Assembly: GCA_965221725.1 (NCBI GenBank)
Contig: OZ244909.1
Span: 2,418,001 to 2,482,000, forward strand
Source of the DNA: HK1 sp965221725
Lineage (GTDB): Bacteria; Pseudomonadota; Gammaproteobacteria; HK1
Direction: 5' to 3'
Length of the DNA stretch: 64,000 nucleotides
The position numbers and the translations under genes were made by a program. Below are positions 16,744-25,901 of this stretch, one piece after another. The notes beneath the pieces were generated by a model. It did no database searches. It worked only from the letters and a program-made list of their open reading frames with translations, and was not told where the DNA came from. How positions within the stretch are numbered: position 1 is the stretch's first letter; each line of letters begins with the position of its first letter.

Positions 16744-18399
16744 CTAGCGCCCGACTTCTCCGAATTCGAAATCGCGCCCCGGAGCCGCTTCGAACAGGGC
16801 CCGAGTGTAGTCGTGCCGGGGGTTGCGAAAGATCTCGGCGGCCGGGCCGTACTCGACCACGCGGCCCTTCGACATCACCGCGACGACATCGCACACCTGC
16901 GCGGCGACCCGGAGATCGTGGGTGATGAACATGACCGCGAGTTCGAGCCGTTCGCGGATCTCTTCCAGCAGGGTCAGGACCTGTGCCTGCACCGAGACAT
17001 CGAGCGCGGACACCGCCTCGTCCGCGATCAGCAGCTCGGGATCCATCGCCAGTGCCCGCGCGATGCAGATCCGCTGGCGCTGGCCGCCGGAGAACTGGTG
17101 CGGATAGCGGTCGAGGCCGTCGGGGTCGAGCTGCACCAGCGCCATCAGCTCGCGCGCACGATCGAGGGCGCGGGTGCGCGACACCCCGTAGTTCATCGGC
17201 CCCTCGATGATGGACAGCCCCACGGTGCGCCGGGGGTTGAGCGAGCGGTACGGATCCTGGAACACGATCTGGACCTTGCGCCGCAGCCGGCGGAGCTGCC
17301 GGGCCGGCATCCGGGCGATGTCCTCCCCCGACAGCAGAATGCGCCCGTCGGTAGTCTCGATCAGGCGGGTGACGCAGCGCGCGACGGTCGACTTGCCGGA
17401 ACCGGACTCGCCGACGATGCCGAGGGTCTCGCCCTTGCGCACCTCGATCGACACCTCCGCGGCCGCATCGACCGACCGCTTCTGCCCGAATACCCCGAGG
17501 CTCGTGTAGCGCTTGTCGAGGCGTTCCGTGCGCAGCACCACCGGAGCGTTCGCCGGAAGGGCGGGGCGGTCCGGCGGCTCATGGCTCGGCACCGAGCCGA
17601 TCAGCATCTTCGTGTACGGGTGCTCGGGCACCGACAGCACCCGACGGGCGGGGCCGAGCTCCACCATCTCGCCCTGCTTCAGCACCGCGACCCGATCCGC
17701 GATCTCCGCCACCACGCCGAAGTCGTGGGTGATGAACAGCACCCCGGTGCGGTGCTCGCCTTCGAGTTCCTGGATGAGCTTCAGGATCTGCGCCTGGGTG
17801 GTCACGTCGAGCGCCGTCGTCGGCTCGTCGGCGATGAGCAGCGGCGGCTCCAGAATGAGCGCCATCGCGATCATGATGCGCTGGCGCTGGCCGCCGGAGA
17901 GCTGGTGCGGATAGGAGTGGTACATCCGTTCCGGATCCGGGAGGTGCACCGCCTCGATCATCTCCAGCACCTTGCGCCGGCGCTCGGACGGGCTGAGCGC
18001 GGTGTGCTCCTCCAGCACCTCCTCGATCTGGACCCCGCAGCGCATCACCGGGTTCAGCGCGGTCATGGGCTCCTGGAAGATCATTCCCATCCCGGTGCAG
18101 CGGAGATCGCGCAACCGATTCTCCCCGGCGCCGATGAGCTCCTCGCCGTTCAGCCGCACCGAGCCGCCGGACACCGTGAGCGCCTTCGCGAGCAGCCCCA
18201 TGATCGAGAACGCGATCACCGACTTGCCGGAGCCGGACTCCCCGACCAGGCACACGATCTCGCCGGACTTCACGTCGAACGAGACATCGCGCACCGCATG
18301 CGCGCGGTCGCCGTCCTTCGGCAGGTCGATGGTCAGAGCCGTCACCGAGAGGACGGGGTGCGCATCGCTTTGCCCGAGCTCTGTCGGCGCCGCCGGCAC
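16744..18399 (-). CDS. Dipeptide/oligopeptide-type ABC transporter, fused double ATPase
   Basis: A protein of 551 residues containing two complete ABC ATPase domains (about 15-270 and 285-545), the arrangement of GsiA/YejF-type proteins where DppD and DppF are joined. Each half has a Walker A GESGSGKS, a signature (LSGGQRQRI in the first, FSGGQRQRI in the second) and a Walker B ending in DEPTTALD or DEAVSALD. In the second half the usual Pro after Asp-Glu is Ala. The start is one base pair away from the permease stop, so the genes are tightly linked. It powers the transporter encoded upstream. Confidence 0.95.
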   Translation of the reverse strand: MPAAPTELGQSDAHPVLSVTALTIDLPKDGDRAHAVRDVSFDVKSGEIVCLVGESGSGKSVIAFSIMGLLAKALTVSGGSVRLNGEELIGAGENRLRDLRCTGMGMIFQEPMTALNPVMRCGVQIEEVLEEHTALSPSERRRKVLEMIEAVHLPDPERMYHSYPHQLSGGQRQRIMIAMALILEPPLLIADEPTTALDVTTQAQILKLIQELEGEHRTGVLFITHDFGVVAEIADRVAVLKQGEMVELGPARRVLSVPEHPYTKMLIGSVPSHEPPDRPALPANAPVVLRTERLDKRYTSLGVFGQKRSVDAAAEVSIEVRKGETLGIVGESGSGKSTVARCVTRLIETTDGRILLSGEDIARMPARQLRRLRRKVQIVFQDPYRSLNPRRTVGLSIIEGPMNYGVSRTRALDRARELMALVQLDPDGLDRYPHQFSGGQRQRICIARALAMDPELLIADEAVSALDVSVQAQVLTLLEEIRERLELAVMFITHDLRVAAQVCDVVAVMSKGRVVEYGPAAEIFRNPRHDYTRALFEAAPGRDFEFGEVGR

Positions 18400-18400
18400 G

Positions 18401-19327
18401 TCAGATCTCCTTCGACATGCGCGGGTCGATCGTGTCGCGCAGGCCGTCGCCGAGCATGTTGACCGCGAGCACGGTCAGGGTGAGGAAGACCCCCGGGTAG
18501 AAGATGCTGTGGGGGTAGATCTGAAAGAGGTCCCGCCCCTCGGCCATGATGTTCCCCCAGGTCGGGGTCTCGGGCGGGATGCCGACGCCGAGAAAGCTCA
18601 GGATGGCTTCGAGCAGGATGGCCGAGCCGCAGATGAACGTGCCCTGCACGATGAGCGGCGCCACGGTGTTGGGCAGCACGTGGCGCCACAGGATCTTCGG
18701 CGTCGGGGTCCCGACCGAGATCGCGGCCTCGACGTAGGGCTCCTCGCGGATGGTCAGCACGATCGAGCGCACGAGACGCACCACCCGGGGGATCTCCGGG
18801 ATCACGATCGCGAGGATCACGGTCAGCAGGCTTGCGCCGGACAGGGACACGAGAGCGATCGCGAGGAGAATCGCGGGAATGGCCATCAGCCCGTCCATCA
18901 CTCGCATGATGATCGCGTCCAGAAGCCGGAAGTACCCGGCCAGAAGCCCGACCACGAGACCGATGGCGACGCTCGCAACGGCCACGCTGATGCCGACCAC
19001 GAGCGAGACCCGCGCCCCGTAGACGACCCGGGTGTAGACATCGCGCCCGAGCTTGTCCGTGCCCATCAGCGCCTCGACCTTGTACTTCTCGCCGGCGTCG
19101 TCGCGCAGCGTCATCTCGAAGCCGGGCGGCTTGTTCCGGTTGCGGGGGCTGATCTCGGTCGGGTCGAGGGGAGTCAGCACGCTCGCGAGCGGCACCAGCG
19201 ACGCGATCAGCACCACCATCACCGTGCCGATGATGACGCTCGGGTGCCGCGCCAGCCGGCGCCACACCGATGGCCGCGCGACCACCGCCCGGGATTCGAC
19301 CGACTCGGACGAGATCAGGGTCGCCAT
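18401..19327 (-). CDS. ABC transporter permease, DppC type
   Basis: Inner-membrane permease of 308 residues with an N-terminal anchor helix (about 36-56), a periplasmic loop carrying TDKLGRDVYTRVVYGARVSL, and five further membrane segments. The EAA loop is EEPYVEAAISVGTPTPKILWRHV-like, the contact point for the ATPase. DppC-family proteins pair with DppB. It is separated from its neighbours on both sides by one base, indicating one transcript. Confidence 0.95.
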   Translation of the reverse strand: MATLISSESVESRAVVARPSVWRRLARHPSVIIGTVMVVLIASLVPLASVLTPLDPTEISPRNRNKPPGFEMTLRDDAGEKYKVEALMGTDKLGRDVYTRVVYGARVSLVVGISVAVASVAIGLVVGLLAGYFRLLDAIIMRVMDGLMAIPAILLAIALVSLSGASLLTVILAIVIPEIPRVVRLVRSIVLTIREEPYVEAAISVGTPTPKILWRHVLPNTVAPLIVQGTFICGSAILLEAILSFLGVGIPPETPTWGNIMAEGRDLFQIYPHSIFYPGVFLTLTVLAVNMLGDGLRDTIDPRMSKEI

Positions 19328-19328
19328 C

Positions 19329-20270
19329 TCAATAACGAATCCGGGGGTCGAGCAGGGTGTAGATGAGATCGATCAGCAGGTTGATCACGACGTAGACCAC
19401 CGAGAACAGGATGATGAGCGCCTGCACCGTGGGGTAGTCCCGCCCCTGGATCGCATCCAGGGTGAGCGACCCGAGCCCCGGGATGACGAACACGCTCTCG
19501 GTCACCACCACGCCGCTCACCAGGATGGCGATGGCGATGCCGATAATCGTCACGATCGGCACCGCGGCGTTGCGCAGCGCGTGCCGCGTCAGCACCTTGA
19601 ACTGCGGCAGACCCTTCGCGCGCGCGGTGCGCACGTAGTCCTCGTTCAGCACCTCCAGAACGCTGGTGCGGGTGATCCGCGCAATCAGCGCGATGAAGAT
19701 CACCGACAACGCGCTCGAGGGCAGGACCAGCCGGTACGCCCATCCCCCGATGCCGTCCGCGATCGACTGGTAGCCCTGCACCGGGAACCATTCGAGCTTG
19801 ACCGACAGCACGTAGATGAGCACATAGCCGATCACGAACACCGGCACCGAGAAGCCGATCACCGAAAAGCCCATGACCGCGCGGTCGAGCCACGAGCCTT
19901 GCCGGTAGGCGGCGAGGGTGCCGAGCGGCACCGCGACCGCACAGGCGATAACGATGGTGAAGAGCGCGAGCGACACCGTCGGCTCCACGCCGTCGGCGAT
20001 CATGCGCGTCACCGGGCGCTTGTAGTAGAACGACTCGCCGAAATCACCGAGAAACAGGTTCTTCAGGTAGATCCCGAACTGCACCGGCAATGGTCGGGTG
20101 AGGCCGAGTTCCTCGCGCAGTTGCTCGATGTCCTCGGATGTCGCCGCGTCCCCGGCGATGTTGGCGGCCGGGTCGCCGGGTGTGAGGCGCAGCATCAGGA
20201 ACACGATCACGGTCACCACCAGCAGGACCGGGATGACCGCGAACACCCTTCGGAGCAGGTAGGTCCACAT
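19329..20270 (-). CDS. ABC transporter permease, DppB type
   Basis: Inner-membrane permease of 313 residues. The N-terminus (YLLRRVFAVIPVLLVVTVIV) and the following RLTPGDPAANIAG stretch are typical of DppB. The EAA loop EDYVRTARAKGLPQFKVL and six predicted membrane helices are present. It follows the binding-protein gene by about 108 bases and is followed directly by the DppC-type gene. Substrate probably a peptide or peptide-like compound, but glutathione, opines or sugars are possible in this superfamily. Confidence 0.95.
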   Translation of the reverse strand: MWTYLLRRVFAVIPVLLVVTVIVFLMLRLTPGDPAANIAGDAATSEDIEQLREELGLTRPLPVQFGIYLKNLFLGDFGESFYYKRPVTRMIADGVEPTVSLALFTIVIACAVAVPLGTLAAYRQGSWLDRAVMGFSVIGFSVPVFVIGYVLIYVLSVKLEWFPVQGYQSIADGIGGWAYRLVLPSSALSVIFIALIARITRTSVLEVLNEDYVRTARAKGLPQFKVLTRHALRNAAVPIVTIIGIAIAILVSGVVVTESVFVIPGLGSLTLDAIQGRDYPTVQALIILFSVVYVVINLLIDLIYTLLDPRIRY

Positions 20271-20378
20271 GATCGTGGCGGGTCGTGATCGTTTCGGGTC
20301 GGATCGGGCGGCAGCGGCCGGCCGCGCCGCGAGCGGCGCCGTCCCGCCAGCGCGAAACGGCGCCGCTGCCGTCCTTCC

Positions 20379-21974
20379 CTACCGCGGCTCTTTCCGGTAG
20401 CCCCAGAACGCCGCAACCGGGGAGACCGGTGCGCCCGAGATGTTGGTCCCCATCGCGGACGGCCGGTACCACTGGCCAAGGTGGATGTGCGTAGGAGATT
20501 CGGCCACGCGCCGCTGCAGCTTCTTCACGATGTCGAGCTGCTTCGCCGGGTCCGGCTCGCGCGCGAACTCGTCGCGCAGGGCCTGAATCTGCTCGTCGCA
20601 GGGCCAGCCGAACAGCGCCTTGTCGCAGGCGGCGTTCAGGAACGGGGTCGTCAGCGGGCTCGCATTGTCGACCGAGTTCCACGAGGTGATGAACGCATGC
20701 CACCCGCCCTCTTCGGGCTTGTCCCGCTTGTTCCGGCGCCCGACCAGGGTCTGCCAGTCCATCGCCTGCATGTCGACGTTGAGCCCGATCTTCTCCATCG
20801 CGGCCTTCGCGATCGGCGGCATCGGCGCAAGCGACGCGAGGTCGGTCGGGTGCATCAGGATGATGGGACGGCCGTCGTAGCCGGACTCCTCGACGAGCTC
20901 GCGCGCCCGCTTCAGGTTGCCTTCGAGCTTGTCCTCCATGCCGACGTCGGTGGCGAGCGGCGTGCCGCAGATGAACATCGCCTTGCAGAGCTTGAAGTAA
21001 TTCTCGTCACCAATCGCGCCGAACAGAAAATCTTCCTGGCTGAACGCATACATCAGCGCCTGGCGCATCTTGGGGTTGTCGAACGGCGGATGGAGCGAGT
21101 TGTACCGGAAGGTGTACTGGTTCCCGAACGGGTTGAGGTCGATGAGCTGGATGTTCGGGTCCTTTTCCATCAGCGGCAGCAGGTCGTGGGCCGGCTGCTC
21201 GATCACGTCGATCTCGCCCTTCGACAGCGCGTTCATCTTCGTCTGCTGGTCGCGGATGACCTTCCAGACCACCTTGTCGACGTGTACCACCTTGCCGCCG
21301 GCGAGCCCGTCACCCGGCTCGGCGCGCGGTTTGTACTGCTCGAACTTCGCGAACTCGGCCTTGTCCCCGGGCTTCCACTCCTCCTCGATGAACACGTACG
21401 GGCCACTGCCGACATACTCGGTGATCTGCTCGCCCGGCGGCGTCGCCGCAACCCGGGCCGGCATGATGAACGGCACGTTGGAAGAAGGCTTGCCGAGCGC
21501 CTGGATGATGAGGCCGGTCGGCTCGTTCAGGGTGAACCGGAAGGTGTTCGGGCCGGTCTCGGCCATCTCCTCGACGAAGGACATCATCTTCTGCCCCATA
21601 GCGTCCTTCGCGCCCCAGCGCCTGATCGACGCAAGGACATCCGCACTCGTGACCGGCTCACCATCGTGGAACAACAACCCTTCGCGCAGCGTGAAGTCGT
21701 AGGTCTTGCCGTCGGCGGAGATCGTCCAGTCCTCGACCATCTGCGGCTTGATCTCGCCCTTCGTGTTCATCGCGAACAGGGTGTCGTAGACCATGTAGCC
21801 GTAGTTGCGGGACATGTAGGCGGTGGTCCAGATCGGATCGACGATCTTCAGATCCGAGTGCATGTTCACGTTCAGGACGGTCTCGGCCTGCGCGCCGTGA
21901 CCGGCCGCGAGCATCCCGGCCACCGCGGCGGCCGCGCCCTTACGTTTGAGAATTCGCAACGTGTTCAAGTCCAT
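20379..21974 (-). CDS. ABC transporter substrate-binding protein, family 5
   Basis: Periplasmic binding protein of 531 residues of the peptide/nickel (SBP_bac_5) family. The signal peptide ends near residues 30-31 (HGAQA). Family stretches include DFTLREGLLFHDGEPVTSAD and the region LYDLNPFGNQYTF-like in the middle of the protein. The ATG chosen has a very close GGGAGGA upstream, only about one to two bases from the start codon; a slightly different start cannot be excluded. It is first in a run binding protein-DppB-DppC-double ATPase and defines substrate choice for that transporter. Confidence 0.93.
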   Translation of the reverse strand: MDLNTLRILKRKGAAAAVAGMLAAGHGAQAETVLNVNMHSDLKIVDPIWTTAYMSRNYGYMVYDTLFAMNTKGEIKPQMVEDWTISADGKTYDFTLREGLLFHDGEPVTSADVLASIRRWGAKDAMGQKMMSFVEEMAETGPNTFRFTLNEPTGLIIQALGKPSSNVPFIMPARVAATPPGEQITEYVGSGPYVFIEEEWKPGDKAEFAKFEQYKPRAEPGDGLAGGKVVHVDKVVWKVIRDQQTKMNALSKGEIDVIEQPAHDLLPLMEKDPNIQLIDLNPFGNQYTFRYNSLHPPFDNPKMRQALMYAFSQEDFLFGAIGDENYFKLCKAMFICGTPLATDVGMEDKLEGNLKRARELVEESGYDGRPIILMHPTDLASLAPMPPIAKAAMEKIGLNVDMQAMDWQTLVGRRNKRDKPEEGGWHAFITSWNSVDNASPLTTPFLNAACDKALFGWPCDEQIQALRDEFAREPDPAKQLDIVKKLQRRVAESPTHIHLGQWYRPSAMGTNISGAPVSPVAAFWGYRKEPR

Positions 21975-22133
21975 TCCTCCCTTGAGTCGGTGGTGAGACA
22001 AGTGCGAAACAGGCTTCCGATGAGGTGATCGGGGTGGCGTCTTCAGGAACCTTCCCACGAGGGCCGGTCGGCACGACTGCGGGGCCCCACGGACATGGTA
22101 TCGGAAGATTCGCGGCGAGGGGCAACGCGAACG

Positions 22134-22856
22134 CTACGCACAGGGGACCACGCCGGGGTCGAGGTCATCGCGCCCGGGAGCGCCGGCGGCCCGCAGTCCG
22201 TACAACCCCGAGCGCGACATCTGCGGAAGCATCGCGCCGCTCGGAAGCACCGCCACCGGGGACACCTCCGCGCCGAGCACCCTGAACACCCTCTCCTGAT
22301 CCTCGAGACCCCAGGGCGCCATCGTCTTGCCGATGTGGTACGTGTATCCCGGCCCCATCCGCCGGGTGAGCCGCAGGCCCGCCGGCGCGCAGTCCGTCCT
22401 GAGCCTCTCGGAGAACTGGCGCGTAATCGACTCGATGGCGAGCCACCCGGCGGTATGGAGGAGCAGCGCCACCACCGGATCGTCGGCCGCCATCAGCGCT
22501 TCGATCCGCCGGTCGATGGCCTCCCCCGTGGTCATCGCGAACACGACCACCGATTCGCAGTCCCCGAGAAAGCGCCCGAACGCGCCGCACGCGAACCGCT
22601 CGCCGCCCGCCAACTCCAGGAGCGAGCCCTCGCAGGCCGCAACCCCGATCCGCCGCAACCCCACCTCGCCTTGCGTGATATCGCGCGCGATCGCCGCCGC
22701 CTTGTCCGCGGCCCGGCGAATCGGCCGGCGGACCCGCTCCATGTCCCGGTAGCCCTGGATGCGCAGGATGCGTTCGGTCCGCACATCGACCGGCCCGGCC
22801 CGAAACCGACCCGCTGCGGACAGCGCCGGCAGAAGCGATGCGGTGACGGTCTTCAT
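22134..22856 (-). CDS. Vitamin-B12-dependent methionine-synthase-activation-domain-like protein
   Basis: A protein of 240 residues resembling stand-alone homologues of the MetH activation domain. The clearest sign is the C-terminal stretch VLPSGAMLPQMSRSGLYGL, matching the family's 'Pro-Ser ... Pro ... Ser-x-Ser-Gly' end, plus a middle region with FAMTTGEAIDRRI. In MetH this domain binds SAM to reactivate oxidised cobalamin; stand-alone forms occur with corrinoid methyltransferase genes. The next two genes (a small 'virulence factor' protein and a MetF-like reductase) are known companions of such clusters. No corrinoid protein or methyltransferase is in the window. Confidence 0.72.
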   Translation of the reverse strand: MKTVTASLLPALSAAGRFRAGPVDVRTERILRIQGYRDMERVRRPIRRAADKAAAIARDITQGEVGLRRIGVAACEGSLLELAGGERFACGAFGRFLGDCESVVVFAMTTGEAIDRRIEALMAADDPVVALLLHTAGWLAIESITRQFSERLRTDCAPAGLRLTRRMGPGYTYHIGKTMAPWGLEDQERVFRVLGAEVSPVAVLPSGAMLPQMSRSGLYGLRAAGAPGRDDLDPGVVPCA

Positions 22857-22916
22857 CCGAGGGGATAGCGCAAGATGCCGGGATGGCCGACGGCGGCGCC
22901 GTGCCCCGCCGTCAGC

Positions 22917-23207
22917 TCAGACCCCGCACTTCGCGAGCGCCTCGGCCCTGATGGCGTCATAGCGCGCCTCGAGGTCCCCGGCGACCGTGGTGGCCACGGT
23001 TTCAGGGTCGCCCTCGCGCACCTCCGGCGCCCCCTTGTTCCAGTGGGTCAGATATTCGTCGGTGCCGGCCAGTTTCTTCTTCATGGCGACGAGATCGATC
23101 AGTTCCTGGAACCGCTGGCTCAGCTCGATCTTGTGTCGGCTGCCCCGGTCCCGAGCCTCGACCACGGACGGGATCTCCTGCCAGTAGAGAATCGTGACCC
23201 TTGCCAT
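22917..23207 (-). CDS. Small 'virulence factor' family protein
   Basis: A protein of 96 residues starting MARVTILYWQEIPSVVEAR, with the stretch KIELSQRFQELIDLVAMKKK in the middle. This matches the small domain labelled 'virulence factor' in databases; the name is historical and the function is not known. An excellent ribosome-binding site (AGGAGG six bases before ATG) fixes the start. It lies 60 bases before the B12-activation-like gene on the same strand and is divergent from the MetF-like gene. Members often occur beside corrinoid/MttB methyltransfer genes. Confidence 0.75.
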   Translation of the reverse strand: MARVTILYWQEIPSVVEARDRGSRHKIELSQRFQELIDLVAMKKKLAGTDEYLTHWNKGAPEVREGDPETVATTVAGDLEARYDAIRAEALAKCGV

Positions 23208-23427
23208 CGGTCCCTCCTGATGGGCCGGTTCCAACCCGGATTTCGCACCAGCCGGCGGCGGCGGACGCGGCTCCGACTGCTTCCGGCGGGTTGAATCCGG
23301 GCTCGGGTGATGGGCCGCGGGGTGCGTGCGCGACGACGAATGGGTGGCGAATATACGTGCAGTGTTCCGGCGAGTGAAGAATCGGCGAGAATCCGCGTCA
23401 CGGTCGCGGATCGACGGGGAACGCAAC

Positions 23428-24378
23428 GTGACGATGCAATTTGCCGGGCGCATCGTGGACACCGGGTCGAAGATGTCCCCGCGGCAGCCGATCATCGATC
23501 TGCTGTCCGGCTTCACCACCGAGACGACCCCCGGTGCGGCCGCGAAAATCGAGGACTACCGCGCCCACCTGCGGCCCGGGGCGACCGTGTTCATCACCTT
23601 CCTGCCGGGGTCGAGCTTCGCCGAAACCATCGCGGTCGCGGCCCGGCTGCGCCGCGAAGGGTTCAACCCCGTCCCGCACCTTGCGGCGCGCAGCGTCCCG
23701 CACCGCGCGTTCCTCGACGAGAACCTCGCGCGCCTCGCAGACGAGGCCGGGATCGATCAGGCCCTTCTCATCGGCGGTGCGCTCAACCGGCCGCTCGGCG
23801 AATTCTCCAGCACCATGCAGCTTCTCGAGACCGGACTATTCGACAAATACGGGATCGGGCGAATCGGCATCGCCGGACACCCGGAGGGCAGCCCGGATAT
23901 TCCGGACGCGCAGATCCGCGCGGCGCTCGCATGGAAAAACGCGTTCGCGCAGCGCACCGGCGCCTCCGTGTACATCGTCACCCAATTCTGCTTCGAGGCC
24001 GCTCCCGTGATCGCCTGGGACCGACGCATCCAGTGCGAGGGCAACCGACTTCCCGTGTACGTCGGCATTCCCGGCCTGGCATCGCTCAGGGCGCTCATCG
24101 GCCACGCGAAGGCTTGCGGCGTCGGCCCTTCGATGCGCTTTCTCACCCGCCAGGCCCGCAACGTCACCAGGCTGCTCAAGGTCAGCACCCCCGATCGCCT
24201 GGTCACCGAGCTCGCAACCTACCGCGCCGCCGACCCGCGGTGCGGAATCCGCGGCGTCCACGTCTACCCGCTCGGCGGGCTGAAGAAGTCGGCGCGGTGG
24301 GCGCAGGCGGTGATCGACGGCCGGTTCGAGGTGCGCGAAGACGGCCGGGGTTTCGAGGTGGACGCGCCGCCGGACTGA
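23428..24378 (+). CDS. Methylenetetrahydrofolate reductase-like protein
   Basis: A protein of about 316 residues with the TIM-barrel pattern of MetF: a DRARAL-like active-site region is not obvious, but GASVYIVTQFCFEA (the FAD/folate-site QFCF stretch) and the GIGRIGIAGHPEGSPDI segment are characteristic. A GTG at 23428 has GGGGA seven bases upstream; an ATG two codons later is equally possible. It is divergent from the small 'virulence factor' gene and B12-activation-like gene. That set suggests handling of methyl groups on tetrahydrofolate in a corrinoid pathway rather than ordinary methionine synthesis. Confidence 0.82.
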   Translation: MTMQFAGRIVDTGSKMSPRQPIIDLLSGFTTETTPGAAAKIEDYRAHLRPGATVFITFLPGSSFAETIAVAARLRREGFNPVPHLAARSVPHRAFLDENLARLADEAGIDQALLIGGALNRPLGEFSSTMQLLETGLFDKYGIGRIGIAGHPEGSPDIPDAQIRAALAWKNAFAQRTGASVYIVTQFCFEAAPVIAWDRRIQCEGNRLPVYVGIPGLASLRALIGHAKACGVGPSMRFLTRQARNVTRLLKVSTPDRLVTELATYRAADPRCGIRGVHVYPLGGLKKSARWAQAVIDGRFEVREDGRGFEVDAPPD

Positions 24379-24566
24379 CCGCCGAGACCGACAACCGAGG
24401 CATACCGGAGCGGCCGGTCTGTGGATATCATGGACAGGCCGTTCCGCGGCTTGCTTGCATCCGCACGGCGAGGGGCGTGGACGTCGAATCGGCGGTCCGG
24501 GGAACAGCGCGAGCCCTCCTTCGCTCGGTCGCCGGGCGGCCCGAACCGGCAGAGCCATCTCGCCAA

Positions 24567-25550
24567 ATGACTGAAATATTCTCTCTCGCGGCGGGCAACC
24601 TGATTTCGCCGATCATTCTGTGTTTCGTACTGGGAGTGTCGGCCGCACTGGCGCGTTCCGATTTGACCATCCCGGAAGCGGTGGCCAAGGGGATGTCCAT
24701 CTATCTGCTGTTTGCCATCGGCTTCAAGGGTGGCGCCGGGGTTGCGGAACACGGCATCGATGTCCGACTGGCGGCGGCGCTGACGGCAGGGGCGCTGCTG
24801 TCCCTGAGCCTGCCGTTCGTCGCCTACACACTTCTCGGCGCTCTCACCCGTCTCGATACGGTCGACAAGGCGGCCGTCGCCGCGCATTACGGCTCGATAT
24901 CGATCGTCACCTTTGTCGCCGCAACATCGGTTCTCGAAAGCCGGGGCATACCCTCCGAGGGCTACATGGTGGCCGTCGCGGCGGTGATGGAGGCCCCCGC
25001 CATCCTGTCCGCACTGTGGATTGTCGCGCGCGCCGGGGGCCAGGGCATCGCGGACACCAGGCTGTATCGCGAGATACTGCTGAATGGTTCGATCGTCCTG
25101 CTCGTGGGTTCGTTCCTGATCGGCGCGGTCACGGGGCAGAAGGGGCTGGAGACCATCTCCCCATTCATCGTGTCGCCCTTCCAGGGCGTACTTTGCCTGT
25201 TTCTGATGGACATGGGGCTTGTCGCCGGCCGAGGGTTGCGGGACCACCGGGCCGCCCTGCGAGGCGGCGCCATGCTCTTCGGGCTTGCCATGCCGCTCGT
25301 CGGCAGCGCATTCGGACTTCTGGCGGGGTATCTGGTCGGCCTGTCCTCGGGCGGAATGGCGTTGCTGATGACGCTCGCGGCGTCGGCGTCCTACATCGCG
25401 GTGCCCGCCGCCATGCGCGTGGCATTGCCCGAGGCGCGCCCCGCGGTGTATCTGACGCTGTCGCTGGGCGTCACCTTCCCGTTCAACCTGGCGGTCGGAA
25501 TTCCGGTCTACACCGCCGTGGCGAGCATGATTGCCGGAGGCAGTTCATGA
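24567..25550 (+). CDS. sbtA: SbtA-like sodium-dependent bicarbonate permease
   Basis: Integral membrane protein of 327 residues with about ten hydrophobic segments, matching the SbtA family (PF05982). Landmarks are the N-terminal NLISPIILCFVLGVSAALA, YGSISIVTFVAAT, GYMVAVAAVMEAPAIL and the late ASASYIAVPAAMR. SbtA imports bicarbonate with sodium for carbon fixation. The downstream gene encodes an SbtB-like PII protein with an ATGA overlap, the standard pairing. The presence of both beside a sox cluster suggests an autotroph; no carboxylase gene is seen in the window. Confidence 0.88.
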   Translation: MTEIFSLAAGNLISPIILCFVLGVSAALARSDLTIPEAVAKGMSIYLLFAIGFKGGAGVAEHGIDVRLAAALTAGALLSLSLPFVAYTLLGALTRLDTVDKAAVAAHYGSISIVTFVAATSVLESRGIPSEGYMVAVAAVMEAPAILSALWIVARAGGQGIADTRLYREILLNGSIVLLVGSFLIGAVTGQKGLETISPFIVSPFQGVLCLFLMDMGLVAGRGLRDHRAALRGGAMLFGLAMPLVGSAFGLLAGYLVGLSSGGMALLMTLAASASYIAVPAAMRVALPEARPAVYLTLSLGVTFPFNLAVGIPVYTAVASMIAGGSS

Positions 25551-25858
25551 AAACGCATCGGGCAAAGCGCGTTGAAATCATCATCGAGAAGCCGCTTGAA
25601 CCCCGTCTGACGGACGCACTGACCGAAGCGGGGGTGACCGGCTACACCGTGCTTCCGGTCCAGGGTGGTTCGGGGCGGTCGGGGCGATGGAGCAGTTCCG
25701 GCGAGGTTTCGCCGGGAAGCGGCATGGTTGCGATCGTCTGCCTGACGCGACCCGACCGGGTGGAGAGCTTGATCGAGGTCGCGTTCTCGGTGGTCGAACG
25801 CCATATCGGCGTCGTTTCCATCAGCGACGCAGAGGTGCTCAGGGTGGCGCGCTTCTGA
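25547..25858 (+). CDS. SbtB-like PII regulatory protein
   Basis: A small protein of 103 residues starting four bases before the end of sbtA (ATGA overlap), with GGAGG six bases upstream. The PII-like beta-alpha-beta pattern is visible: RVEIIIEKPLEPRLTDALTEAGVTGYTVLPV, a flexible loop rich in Gly and Ser (about 40-60), and a second MVAIVCLTRPDRVESLIEVAF half. In SbtB proteins the loop senses adenine nucleotides and inhibits SbtA. The pairing with sbtA supports that role here. Confidence 0.82.
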   Translation: MKTHRAKRVEIIIEKPLEPRLTDALTEAGVTGYTVLPVQGGSGRSGRWSSSGEVSPGSGMVAIVCLTRPDRVESLIEVAFSVVERHIGVVSISDAEVLRVARF

Positions 25859-25901
25859 TCGACTCCGAGCGGACGACGGGCGGCGCGATCACGGCCCTTT
25901 T

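Noticed and set aside
23208..23427. A riboswitch ahead of the MetF-like gene
   Set aside because: No conserved riboswitch core or terminator hairpin was seen in this stretch.
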